Source of the DNA: Flavobacteriales bacterium
GTDB lineage: Bacteria; Bacteroidota; Bacteroidia; Flavobacteriales_D; Crocinitomicaceae
DNA length: 64,000 nt
Assembly (NCBI GenBank): GCA_013373595.1
Contig: JABXHO010000044.1
Location: 1 to 64,000 of the forward strand
Direction: 5' to 3'
This document shows positions 42,842-51,952 of this stretch, in pieces; the stretch's first letter is position 1; each line of letters opens with the position of its first letter. The notes below the pieces were generated by a model. The model made no database searches, was not told the origin of the DNA, and worked only from the letters and a program-made list of their open reading frames with translations. The position numbers and the translations under genes are program-made.

Positions 42842-44335
42842 TTATTGCTTATCAGCATTGTTTGATTCTTTCATGCTTTCTTCAAGAAGCATTTGTTTTT
42901 CAATCGCTTTTTGCTCAGAAGCTTCAGGAGATGCTCCGAACAATTCTGGATGAATGTATGTTCCTTTGTGTTCTTTTTCCATTTCTGGCTCAATGCGGTT
43001 CGCGTCAGCAAACTTATCAGCACGAACTCCAGTTACAGACCAGCTAACTTCTACGTTTGGTTCGCTTGTTTGAATTTTGAACGTGTTTCCTGCAATTTTC
43101 TCTTTAATAATCGCTTGAGCAAATGTTCCGATTACAGTCAATTGGTAACGGAAGTCTTTGTTTGCTGCTTCGAAGTATCCCGGTAATTCAACAACGGCAT
43201 ATCCGTTTGCATCTGTTACAGCGTTTCCTGTGTAGATATTCATCATGTCAGGAGACTCAACGAAGCTATGAATCAAATATTTGTTCGCTGGATCTTGTGG
43301 GTGATCAATCTTAAATGTTCCACCACCTTTAGAAATGTTTCCAGTGATGTTTACGTTTCCGTTTACTTGAATATTACCATCTACTGTTAAGGTTGAAGTT
43401 GCGTTAGCCAGAACTTGATTACCAACTCTCAATGATTGTAAATTAGATTGACCATCTCTGTTGAAGCGTCCAATAGTATCTGGAGTTGTACACCCACCAA
43501 TGAGGTGAAGGTTATTTGTGCTTCCGTTTAACTGAAATTTGATTCCACAAAAATCCGAGTATTCAAGGTCTTCAGAGAAGATCAATTCTCCCGAATAAAC
43601 TTCGTTGAAATTCCCCATGTGACCGATAGCCATTACTGCATTCGTGTCTGTGCTACCTACTTCAACAAAGTGAATAGGCGTTGGACTACCCATCCCAATG
43701 TTTCCTGTGTTATTGTTCACGATTTCTGTACCTGTTAGTGTCCAGTTACCACCTCCACCAGCTAGCGGAGAAAGGTCAGTAATAATTGTACCGCCACCAT
43801 CAGTCGTTTCAAGGTCTGTTCCGTTCAACACAACTGAAGTATTGTATTCATTCGAAGGATCAGCATCTGCGTCATCAGGACTTGTAATATAACCTGAGTC
43901 ATTCGTCAATTCAGATGTCAAAGTAGGAGTGTTTCCTGCAGACTTTGCATATAAAGAATAAGGTACGCTCATCAATTGACTTGTTCCGAGAACAGAGTAC
44001 GATGTTCCACCTGTATTGTCAATTGCAGTTTCCATGAAGTAAGGTCCATTTCCCCAATCAATAAGTGAGAAATCGTCGGTAGTTGTTCCTGAACCAATTT
44101 CAAGATTAATCAATCCGAAATCATTGGTTGTAGCAGCAAATGTTTCAGTGTACACGGCTGTACCTCCAACTGAACCTTGTTGAATGGTTAATTGAACACC
44201 AACAGCTTGGTTCGTAAGAATAAGGTTAGAGGCGTCGCGAACAACTGCTTGATATTTGAATCCTTCTGGTGCTTGACCAAAAGAGGTAACTGCAAAAGCT
44301 GCAGCAGCAAAGAATGTTAAAAGTATTTTTTTCAT
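42842..44335 (-). CDS. Secreted FKYQAVVR-type surface protein with conserved C-terminal domain
   Basis: This 497-residue protein has a signal peptide (MKKILLTFFAAAAFAVTSFGQ), then PEGFKYQAVVRDASNLILTNQAVGVQ, the hallmark N-terminal block of a large Bacteroidota family of surface proteins (about residues 22-125). A Gly/Asn-rich repeat region follows (about 130-310). The C-terminal half carries the block TFKIDHPQDPANKYLIHSF, ESPDMMNIYTGNAVTD and DFRYQLTVIG, which I recall from secreted proteins of several phyla, without a known function. There is no T9SS sorting tail, unlike most cargo here, so export may use another route. It follows the small sorting-domain gene by 11 bases. Confidence 0.75.
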   Translation of the reverse strand: MKKILLTFFAAAAFAVTSFGQAPEGFKYQAVVRDASNLILTNQAVGVQLTIQQGSVGGTAVYTETFAATTNDFGLINLEIGSGTTTDDFSLIDWGNGPYFMETAIDNTGGTSYSVLGTSQLMSVPYSLYAKSAGNTPTLTSELTNDSGYITSPDDADADPSNEYNTSVVLNGTDLETTDGGGTIITDLSPLAGGGGNWTLTGTEIVNNNTGNIGMGSPTPIHFVEVGSTDTNAVMAIGHMGNFNEVYSGELIFSEDLEYSDFCGIKFQLNGSTNNLHLIGGCTTPDTIGRFNRDGQSNLQSLRVGNQVLANATSTLTVDGNIQVNGNVNITGNISKGGGTFKIDHPQDPANKYLIHSFVESPDMMNIYTGNAVTDANGYAVVELPGYFEAANKDFRYQLTVIGTFAQAIIKEKIAGNTFKIQTSEPNVEVSWSVTGVRADKFADANRIEPEMEKEHKGTYIHPELFGASPEASEQKAIEKQMLLEESMKESNNADKQ

Positions 44336-44346
44336 GTTTGTAGAAA

Positions 44347-44811
44347 TTAATTTGTTTTGATCAATTTGAATGTTTTCAATGCTTCGTTTTCAGCATGAAG
44401 TGAGATGGAATAATTTCCAGGTGCAAGGTCTTGTACCTCGATGATTGTTGATTCGGACAACAAAGGAGCTGTTGACACCAACTTTCCCTGTCCATCATAC
44501 AGCGAATACGAAAGATTTTCGAATGCTGGAACCTGAACGGTCAGGTCTGCATCCATTGGATTTGGAAAGACAGAAGCTGTCAATTCTGGCGAATGATCTT
44601 CCAAGCCAACAAAATTCCAGCTGCTTTGATGAAATCCTTGCGTTAGTGTGGTGACACCGTCTGTTTCTGTGTTAATAATCGTTTCTCCGATGGTGAAGTC
44701 AAGACTTCCATTTGCGTTTGCGTAGGAATCCCCTTGTGTGGAGATTACCTCCTGCGCACTCACGCTGAATGTGGAGATCAACGAAAAAAACACAATTGCG
44801 TTTTTCTTCAT
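44347..44811 (-). CDS. Small T9SS sorting-domain protein, operon partner
   Basis: This 154-residue protein runs from the ATG at 44809-44811 (MKKNAIVFFSLIST); an in-frame ATG 27 bases upstream is less likely. After the signal peptide (to SVSAQ) it has an N-terminal segment found in many Bacteroidota secreted proteins: EVISTQGDSYANANGSLDFTIGE. A TLTQGFHQ motif follows, then a T9SS type A sorting domain (SVFPNPMDADLTV to KTFKLIKTN). It is the first gene of a two-gene operon, 11 bases before the FKYQAVVR gene. This pairing is common in the phylum, but the function is unknown. It may be an anchoring or adaptor partner for its neighbour. Confidence 0.75.
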   Translation of the reverse strand: MKKNAIVFFSLISTFSVSAQEVISTQGDSYANANGSLDFTIGETIINTETDGVTTLTQGFHQSSWNFVGLEDHSPELTASVFPNPMDADLTVQVPAFENLSYSLYDGQGKLVSTAPLLSESTIIEVQDLAPGNYSISLHAENEALKTFKLIKTN

Positions 44812-44935
44812 ATCAATAGTTTTAGTAAACATATGCAAACGAAACTAATGAAGCGCTTTTTTAGAAAAAAGCATTGCAGAATACACAGAAAAACAGGTAG
44901 AAATACGGGGCTGTTTTGGGTAAGATAGAACCCAA

Positions 44936-44972
44936 CGAACCCCAACCCGATTAATCATCGGAATGGGGTTCG
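44936..44972 (-). terminator. Hairpin downstream of the alpha-2-macroglobulin gene
   Basis: Arms at 44936-44951 and 44957-44972 pair over 16 positions with two mismatches (CGAACCCCA..CCGAT, TAATC loop). There is no T-run on either strand, so it is not a classical terminator. It shares the CCCGAT..ATCGG core with the terminator at 6224-6270. It sits 68 bases past the gene's stop. Confidence 0.4.
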
Positions 44973-45039
44973 ATAAGTGAGATAAATAGATCTTGTGTTC
45001 GCTTTAGTAAACACCGAGTTCACAGGAAGAGGTGATCGA

Positions 45040-48000
45040 TCACTCTCCAACAGTTACCCGTACTCCTTCAGAATGTGATGTAAACTCAGGGGCGTACATA
45101 CACTGAATGGTTGTAACTCCATTCGAGAAATCTCCTTCATGACTCACGCGTAAATCGTATTCAAACACGTATGTCCCTTTTGGAACGAAGTCCATAAAGA
45201 AGTTCGTAGCGGCATCGCCAGTGCTTTCGTAATATCCCAAGCCATCTTGCCACTTGTGGCGAGAGATGACATTAATTGGTTCGAATCCAGCTGCACGCAT
45301 ATCTTTCATGTGAACGTACTCCATATTTCGATCCGTTCTCAACTCAATGCGAACGCGCACTTTGTCACCAGGTTTCAATTTCGTTCCATCTTGGATCGGC
45401 GTAATGACTGGTCCGTTGTCGGTGTTTTGTACCAAGAACAATTTTTGCTGCAATTTCAACGGCGTTTCGGCATGGGTAATTTTATCCAAATCTTCGAAAT
45501 ATTGCCAGTACATGGCGCCCCAACTTACACCTTCGGTAGATCTCGTAACGGTCACGTTCCCCATTTCGGGTACAATTTCTTCTGAGCCCCACGATTTTTT
45601 GAAGTAGCCTGTTCCAGCTTCTTTGTCTTCAGCATCAATCAAGGTATTGTTGACCTTAATCGTCACTTGTTCGTCGTTTTCTAGCAATTCCGTTCCACGA
45701 AGTAAAAGGGCATAACACGCCTCAGCTGTCGCTTTGGTCGTTTTCCAATCGGTGGTTTGTTTTTGCTTGAGCAACCACACTTTCAATTCTTCCACAGCAT
45801 CCTGATCGTCTGCAACTTCGTCGAAGGCTTCAATCATCATGGCTTGCGTTTCGATAGGCGCCTGGTACCAGTAGTATCCGCTAGTATTTTCCTTCCAGTA
45901 CATTCCCAATTCTTCGTGTACAATAGAACGTTCTTTCAAGGACTTCGTAATCTTCGTTGGAAGCGTTTCGATATCGTTTCGCTTCGCTTGAAGGGCAATC
46001 ATTCCCTGTCCGTAAATGTTAAACTTCAACCAGTAGGTTTCTGCTTGATCTTGGTAATAATCGAAAGCTTCTTTCAAATCCTTGTCCATCTGAATATCTT
46101 TGAAATAGCTACGTGCGTACAGATATTGAACAACGCTTTGAGAGATATGTTTCTCATCCAGATAGTTCTCATGACGCGCCTTCGTTCGTTTGTATTCTTT
46201 CACCACCTCTCGATCCAAGTAAGCAATGGCATTTTGAACCATACTCCACGCTTTTTTGTCTTCACGAACGCTTTTCACACCCAAATGATCCAAGTGTCCC
46301 ATTCCAGTAACAATGTGCTGCGTGATGTAACGACTTTCTGGCATTCCAGGGAACCACGGCCATCCACCGTTTGACACTTGCATGTTCTCCAGCTTGCGAA
46401 GGGCTTTGTTGAGTTCATTGTCCATTTTATTCAAATCGAAGAGAAGAGCTACGCGCTTTTTGCGTTCGCTTTCATCTTTGGCATCGAGTACCCATGGTGT
46501 TTCTTGCAAGATCACAGATTTCAACTCTTGGTTTTTCTCCAAATTCGATAGGAAAGCATCTGGACTACTCTCTTTCCATTGCTCAAATACCGATTTGATT
46601 TTTGGACTCGAATTCACAATAGATGAAGCCAAGGCATTCGAATAATAACGCGTGAATGTTTGTTCGGCGCATTCATGTGGATATTCCATCATGTAGGGCA
46701 TGGCTTGAATCGCATACCAAGCTGGATTCGAGGTGTATTCCAAGGTCAACCGATGATGCTTCAAGCTCGAAGAACTTCCGCTGTTTACCAGTTTATCGAA
46801 AGTAAAGTTCTTTGTTCCGATTCCTTTACTTGGCAATGGTAATGACTCTGTGACCAACATGCGATTCGACAGCACGGGCAAAGCCATTTCTTCTCCGTCG
46901 GTGAAAACTCCTGCTTGCGCCACTACGCGATAGGTTACGGCACTGATTCCAAACGGTACTTCGATGTCCCAGGCAAGTTTAGCACTTTGACCTTTTTTAG
47001 CCGTAAAGTTCACCGTTGGATTGTCGTTCTTGAATTCCGCATCAATGGGTTCCATTGTAAGCGAGTTGAACAACATCAACTTGGCAGATCCGCCTAAATC
47101 GCCTTCGGAAAGGTTCGACACTTTAGCAGTGAAGATCATGTGATCTCCTTCACGGAAGAAGCGAGGTGCATTCGGCATCACCATCAATTCCTTTTGTGTC
47201 ACGACTTCTTCTTGAATCGTTCCGATTTTCAAATCCTTTGTGTGTGCCAACCCGAGGAATTTCCATCGTGTTAAAGCTTCAGGAACAGTAAACTTCAGGA
47301 CCACTTCGCCTTTTTCGTTTGTTTCCATCTGAGGATAGAAGAAGGCGGTTTCGTTCAAGTTTTTTCGTGCTTTCACCTGATTAAGATCGACACCGTTCTT
47401 GTCTTTGTTGCCCATCGGACCGCCAGCTTGCGATTGCTTACCAGTGGCAATTGAACCATCTTCCTTGTTTTTTTGAACTGAAACCTCCTGTTGTACTGGA
47501 GCAGGCATTTCCTCTGCTTCTGCTGAATCCATCAAATAAACTGCTCCATCTTGATCCATACGTTCTGCGCGGGCTGTTCCACCTACTAACTGACTTTTGA
47601 AATAATAGTTTCGGTAGCGATCGTATCCGCTGAAGCCCCACCAATTCAGAGCATCATAGGAACGACTAGGGAAAGACACGTATTCGTTCCAGTTGTCAGC
47701 ATGTGCTCGCGCACGTGAGCTACTAAAACTTTGAGAGTTGTAATGTCTGTATGAATAGCTCGTTCGATACGGATCAAGCGAGAAATAATTAGATGCGAAT
47801 TCATCCAGAGAAGCATCGTACATGGTCGCGAGTAACTCGGCAGCTACTGCAGAACCATTTGGACCTTTGATGATTAATTTCCATTCTTCAGGTGATCCTG
47901 GAACGAGTTTGTTTCTGAAGGTCTCAAAGGAGATGTCTAACTTTTTATTTGAATAAGGCACCATGATCACTTGCTTCGTAGTGTGCAAACGGCCGTATTT

Positions 48001-51000
48001 AATCGATGTGAATGTCACACTGAAATTACCGCGATATTCCTCACGAACAGGGATTTTAATGGATTTTTGTCCTTTGCTGAGCAGAATAAAGTCTTTTGAA
48101 ATAACTTTTCCGTGTAATTCTACTTCGTAGAGTATTGTTAGATCTTCGGTAGCGGTAGAAATGAGTATTTCTGCTGTTTCGCCTGGCTCACACAACACGT
48201 TGATGGGTGTCATTGTCCAAATCTCACTTGTCGGATTTTCACTCGCCTTTTTATCGAGCAGCGTGATGTATTCAATCTCCTCAACCGTTTCACCGAATTT
48301 ATCAACCGATTTGGTTTCAACCACGTAACGTCCGGGTTTCCAATTGTTCATTCCTTTGAATACAATGGTATCCGAAGTTTTTGTATCGAACGCAACATTC
48401 AACACTTCTTTTCCGCGCTTGAAGTTTTTGACATCGTCTTCATTCGCGTATACATCATGCGGAAACAATTTATCGAACTCACTTTCCGCAATCATCGGCA
48501 AGTCAGGGCGGTCCCAGTGTTGCATTCTAAAAACCTTTTCGGGCTCAATGAGTTGCGTCACTTTTACCGTTCCCGAAGCAGGTGTTTTCTGTCCGTTTAG
48601 ATTGGTAGTGGAAATCGTGAACACATTTTTCTGAGTACGATCAACCACGTCACTGATCTGCAAATTAAGGTTCAAACAATTGTAGCCAACTGTTACCCAC
48701 TGCGATCCGCTGCGCGTTTCACCATTCACATCAGTGACATCTGCATGAATTTCGTACGTGTACAAAGGAGAATACTTCTTATTGATGGTTGGATCTTCCA
48801 ATGCATCAAACGCGATGGTAAATTCACCGTTTTCGTCTGTTTTGAGGGTGCCATTTTTAATCTCGACAGGAGAAGATTGACGTGGATAGAATCCCCAACG
48901 GTAATAGGTCCACGGATTGAATCGTGAAGATCGGGTTACGCGGTACTGAACATCTGCGCCGTCAATATTTGACCCTGCGTAGGCTTTCGCATTTCCTTTC
49001 AATTCTATGCGCTCACCCAGTTTGAATGACCCTTCAATAGGGGAGAACTCCACTTCGAATTTTGGACGTTTGTATTCTTCTACACTGAAATATTTATAAT
49101 CGTTGCCATCCTTGATGTGCATGCTGCCCAAAAGTCCTCCTGTTGGAGCGATAAACGATCCTGAAAACGTTCCGTATTCATTCGTACGAACAGACACTTC
49201 GGCTACTTTTTGATAGTTCACATCGAGCAGTTGCACCTTCGATGAAGAATTGGTAACGAGTGTATTGGTTTCTCCTTTTTGTCGAATCTTAATTCCTTTG
49301 AAATAGATTTTTTGTCCAGGTCGATAAATCCCGCGATCAAGGAAGAAGTAGGTGTTCGTTGCATCGGAAACGCGCTCTTTTGCCTTTTTACTTTGACTCA
49401 CGTCATTCCCCGTGTTGAATTCATCGTTTGCATGAGTTAGGTGAAGTAGAAAATTGCGGTAGTTCGACGTGGGAGCGATATTCAATCTTCCGTCTGAACC
49501 TGTTCGGAGCGTTTGCTTGAGTTTGGTTTCGTATTGCTGCTTCGAATAACTGTATGAGCGTTCAAATAATTCAACTTTTACGCGATTGATGGGCTGCCCC
49601 GTAGATCGATCGGTAACGAATAGTGTGTGAGAATTATCTGAATTTGTCGTGTAGGTGTAAGCCAGATTGGTTACCCAATACGAATCGTGCAAGATGGTAT
49701 TGTGATCTTTTAGAAAGGATTTTTTCGGAGAAATAAGAATGGCGTAAAGTCCAAGATCGAGGTTCGGAAGCGCAATTTCCGTTGAGTGATCTTGGTAATC
49801 ACCTGGATTTTCCAATTGAAAGGTGAGCTCTTTGCTTACCTCTTTTTTCAGCAATTGATTGAGTAATTCATCATCGTAGTAACGGTAATTTGAGTAGAAA
49901 TCAGAAGGAACCTTGATGAGACGTACGTATGCACTATCTACATTTCGGTAGGAAATCTTCACACGTCCGTTTTCGTTCTTCGCGTAGGCAATTTCGTTTT
50001 CAGATGATAACGATTTTGATTCAATAGTAGAAGCTAGTCGCTTGCACATTTTTGCTCCATACGAATCAGGAAATTTCTTGATCGCTTCTTGGCAAATCGT
50101 CAATGCTTTTTTCTTATCCCAGCGCGTTTCGGGTTGCTCTGGCGTGTATGTTTCGCCTTGTTGATTGTAATAATCGGCAATGTAGTAATGAACTTCTGCG
50201 GTCGCTTGGTGAGTTGGATATTTGTTCGCCAAAGCGTTCAGTGAAGTGAGGTACAACTCGTCCTTTTTCGGAGAAATAGACTGGTTGCGCATGAACTTCA
50301 ATCGCTCGATTTCCAAATCGATAAATGGCGCTACTTTGTGATCTCTCAATCGAAATGCTGTGAGTTCTTGGTAGATTTTCGTTGCCAAATAAAGATTGGA
50401 AGTTTCTGTTTTCGATTCAATATTCAACGTGACAAAATCACGAGCACTTCCCAAATAGGTTTCATTGTCAATCACAAACTTGACCTCTGGTCGGACCAAT
50501 TCAGATTCTGAATTTGCAAAATAATTGATGGCACGGTGAGCGAGAAAATCATACAAAGTTGGGCGTAGATTTCGAGCCGTAATGTTTTGTACGAGAATTT
50601 CACGGAAATCGTATAAGTCGGTATGTTGCAAACTATCCGCATTCTCCAATGAGAGCATGTATTGCGTGCGAACGTGCTCAGAAATTGTTTTTAAATCCCA
50701 TGTGCGAACGTCGTTATTCTCAAAATTCACCGTTTGACTTCGTTCTATGAATTTCCATCGATTAGACTCATAGTATTGCCAATAAACTTCTGCAGTTACG
50801 GAGTGAATTAATTGTTTGATGGGAAAGCTGTTTTTTTCAGAGAGATTATTCAACTCAGCAAGCGCCAAAACAAAGTCATCTTCTTCCAAATACGCATTGT
50901 ACTTCATGCGGTGAATAACCGATTTGACAACCTGCGGAGCGTTTTCTTCCTGTTTCGCTTGAGCAAATATGGAGTTAACAACTTCTAGTGCGCTTTTGAA

Positions 51001-51219
51001 GAGACCTTGCTTCTCGAGGGAATCAACTTTCACCCATAAACTGGAGTAATCTCCATCAAAATTATATTTCAGCATGGGCATTTCAGGTTTTTTAGCGGTG
51101 TGAATTTCACTCTCAACACTTTCATTTTCTGACTGCTTCTTCTCCTTTTCGCACGATTGTGACATGAGAATTAGCGAAAATGCAACGAGGCAAGTGGTAT
51201 AAATAAATGATCTTATCAT
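45040..51219 (-). CDS. Alpha-2-macroglobulin-like lipoprotein with thioester motif
   Basis: This 2,059-residue protein has a lipoprotein signal with lipobox SQSC (Cys23). Residues about 45-430 are helical and TPR-like. Macroglobulin domains follow: the MG2 hallmark FLDRGIYRPGQKIYFKGI lies near 620-640. The bait-like flexible region rich in Glu/Gln/Lys/Gly (about 1,225-1,285) comes before KARKNLNETAFFYP and the ANA domain. The thioester motif is CAEQ at 1517-1520 (ECAEQTFTRY), with a toroid domain of helices and a C-terminal receptor-like domain after it. Family members trap proteases that cleave the bait. The usual penicillin-binding protein 1C partner is absent here. A small secreted protein precedes it by eight bases. 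Confidence 0.9.
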   Translation of the reverse strand: MIRSFIYTTCLVAFSLILMSQSCEKEKKQSENESVESEIHTAKKPEMPMLKYNFDGDYSSLWVKVDSLEKQGLFKSALEVVNSIFAQAKQEENAPQVVKSVIHRMKYNAYLEEDDFVLALAELNNLSEKNSFPIKQLIHSVTAEVYWQYYESNRWKFIERSQTVNFENNDVRTWDLKTISEHVRTQYMLSLENADSLQHTDLYDFREILVQNITARNLRPTLYDFLAHRAINYFANSESELVRPEVKFVIDNETYLGSARDFVTLNIESKTETSNLYLATKIYQELTAFRLRDHKVAPFIDLEIERLKFMRNQSISPKKDELYLTSLNALANKYPTHQATAEVHYYIADYYNQQGETYTPEQPETRWDKKKALTICQEAIKKFPDSYGAKMCKRLASTIESKSLSSENEIAYAKNENGRVKISYRNVDSAYVRLIKVPSDFYSNYRYYDDELLNQLLKKEVSKELTFQLENPGDYQDHSTEIALPNLDLGLYAILISPKKSFLKDHNTILHDSYWVTNLAYTYTTNSDNSHTLFVTDRSTGQPINRVKVELFERSYSYSKQQYETKLKQTLRTGSDGRLNIAPTSNYRNFLLHLTHANDEFNTGNDVSQSKKAKERVSDATNTYFFLDRGIYRPGQKIYFKGIKIRQKGETNTLVTNSSSKVQLLDVNYQKVAEVSVRTNEYGTFSGSFIAPTGGLLGSMHIKDGNDYKYFSVEEYKRPKFEVEFSPIEGSFKLGERIELKGNAKAYAGSNIDGADVQYRVTRSSRFNPWTYYRWGFYPRQSSPVEIKNGTLKTDENGEFTIAFDALEDPTINKKYSPLYTYEIHADVTDVNGETRSGSQWVTVGYNCLNLNLQISDVVDRTQKNVFTISTTNLNGQKTPASGTVKVTQLIEPEKVFRMQHWDRPDLPMIAESEFDKLFPHDVYANEDDVKNFKRGKEVLNVAFDTKTSDTIVFKGMNNWKPGRYVVETKSVDKFGETVEEIEYITLLDKKASENPTSEIWTMTPINVLCEPGETAEILISTATEDLTILYEVELHGKVISKDFILLSKGQKSIKIPVREEYRGNFSVTFTSIKYGRLHTTKQVIMVPYSNKKLDISFETFRNKLVPGSPEEWKLIIKGPNGSAVAAELLATMYDASLDEFASNYFSLDPYRTSYSYRHYNSQSFSSSRARAHADNWNEYVSFPSRSYDALNWWGFSGYDRYRNYYFKSQLVGGTARAERMDQDGAVYLMDSAEAEEMPAPVQQEVSVQKNKEDGSIATGKQSQAGGPMGNKDKNGVDLNQVKARKNLNETAFFYPQMETNEKGEVVLKFTVPEALTRWKFLGLAHTKDLKIGTIQEEVVTQKELMVMPNAPRFFREGDHMIFTAKVSNLSEGDLGGSAKLMLFNSLTMEPIDAEFKNDNPTVNFTAKKGQSAKLAWDIEVPFGISAVTYRVVAQAGVFTDGEEMALPVLSNRMLVTESLPLPSKGIGTKNFTFDKLVNSGSSSSLKHHRLTLEYTSNPAWYAIQAMPYMMEYPHECAEQTFTRYYSNALASSIVNSSPKIKSVFEQWKESSPDAFLSNLEKNQELKSVILQETPWVLDAKDESERKKRVALLFDLNKMDNELNKALRKLENMQVSNGGWPWFPGMPESRYITQHIVTGMGHLDHLGVKSVREDKKAWSMVQNAIAYLDREVVKEYKRTKARHENYLDEKHISQSVVQYLYARSYFKDIQMDKDLKEAFDYYQDQAETYWLKFNIYGQGMIALQAKRNDIETLPTKITKSLKERSIVHEELGMYWKENTSGYYWYQAPIETQAMMIEAFDEVADDQDAVEELKVWLLKQKQTTDWKTTKATAEACYALLLRGTELLENDEQVTIKVNNTLIDAEDKEAGTGYFKKSWGSEEIVPEMGNVTVTRSTEGVSWGAMYWQYFEDLDKITHAETPLKLQQKLFLVQNTDNGPVITPIQDGTKLKPGDKVRVRIELRTDRNMEYVHMKDMRAAGFEPINVISRHKWQDGLGYYESTGDAATNFFMDFVPKGTYVFEYDLRVSHEGDFSNGVTTIQCMYAPEFTSHSEGVRVTVGE

Positions 51220-51227
51220 GGGTGTAA

Positions 51228-51878
51228 TTATTCAGTAATCAGTGAAAATGTGCTACGTTCAACAAAGAATTTTGAAGAAAGTTGATCGAATTCTTCCTGA
51301 GTTGGAGAAAGCACGATAATGTTTTGCGAATTCTCGGTTGTTTTACGTTGAGATTCAATAAAGCTAAATGCATTTTGATCGGGTTCGTAATCGAAATCAC
51401 TCATGGTCATTTTCCCATTGGAAAACACAATTTTTACAGGCAAGAACTTACCGTTCTCATCGAAATTGAGGATATATTCCCGATCGTTGATGCGTGTCAA
51501 TTTTGCACTTGAATAGGAAGAAATAACCGCATCACGGTTGCGAATTCCAAAGTGATAATAGCCTTTTTCATATACGCATTGAAGAGAATCTCCTTCTACG
51601 ACACCAAAAATGTAGTCGCCTTTGATTGTGTATTTGGAGGATTCACGAACCGATTTTTTGCTAATAGACGATACTTGTGTAGAAACAGCTGTAATTCCTT
51701 CTTCTGAAAACACATACGAAAGTGAACGCTCACTATCGTTGTATTCACCAAACCATTTTTTATCGACGGTCGACACCTTTTTCTCTTCCGTAGGAAGAGG
51801 GTTCGAGAAATAATACGAATTTTGACAAAAAGTTGGGGAGGAAAGGAAAATACAGGCGATTATCGTAACTATTTTCAT
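51228..51878 (-). CDS. Secreted protein of unknown function, operon partner of the macroglobulin
   Basis: This 216-residue protein begins MKIVTIIACIFLSSPTFCQ, a signal peptide with no lipobox. The mature part is beta-rich with repeated Tyr and Ser (VFSEEGITAVSTQVSS, YTIKGDYIFGVVEGDSLQCVYEKGYYHFGIRN). I do not recognise a domain. It ends eight bases before the alpha-2-macroglobulin gene, so the two are surely co-transcribed. It is divergent from recJ across 74 bases. Its function may relate to surface defence or cell-envelope work, from context only. Confidence 0.65.
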   Translation of the reverse strand: MKIVTIIACIFLSSPTFCQNSYYFSNPLPTEEKKVSTVDKKWFGEYNDSERSLSYVFSEEGITAVSTQVSSISKKSVRESSKYTIKGDYIFGVVEGDSLQCVYEKGYYHFGIRNRDAVISSYSSAKLTRINDREYILNFDENGKFLPVKIVFSNGKMTMSDFDYEPDQNAFSFIESQRKTTENSQNIIVLSPTQEEFDQLSSKFFVERSTFSLITE

Positions 51879-51952
51879 AACTTAAATTAAGAGTGTCCGT
51901 TTTTGGTACATTTTTAAAATTAACAATTAACCTACCCTTAAACACAAAGACT

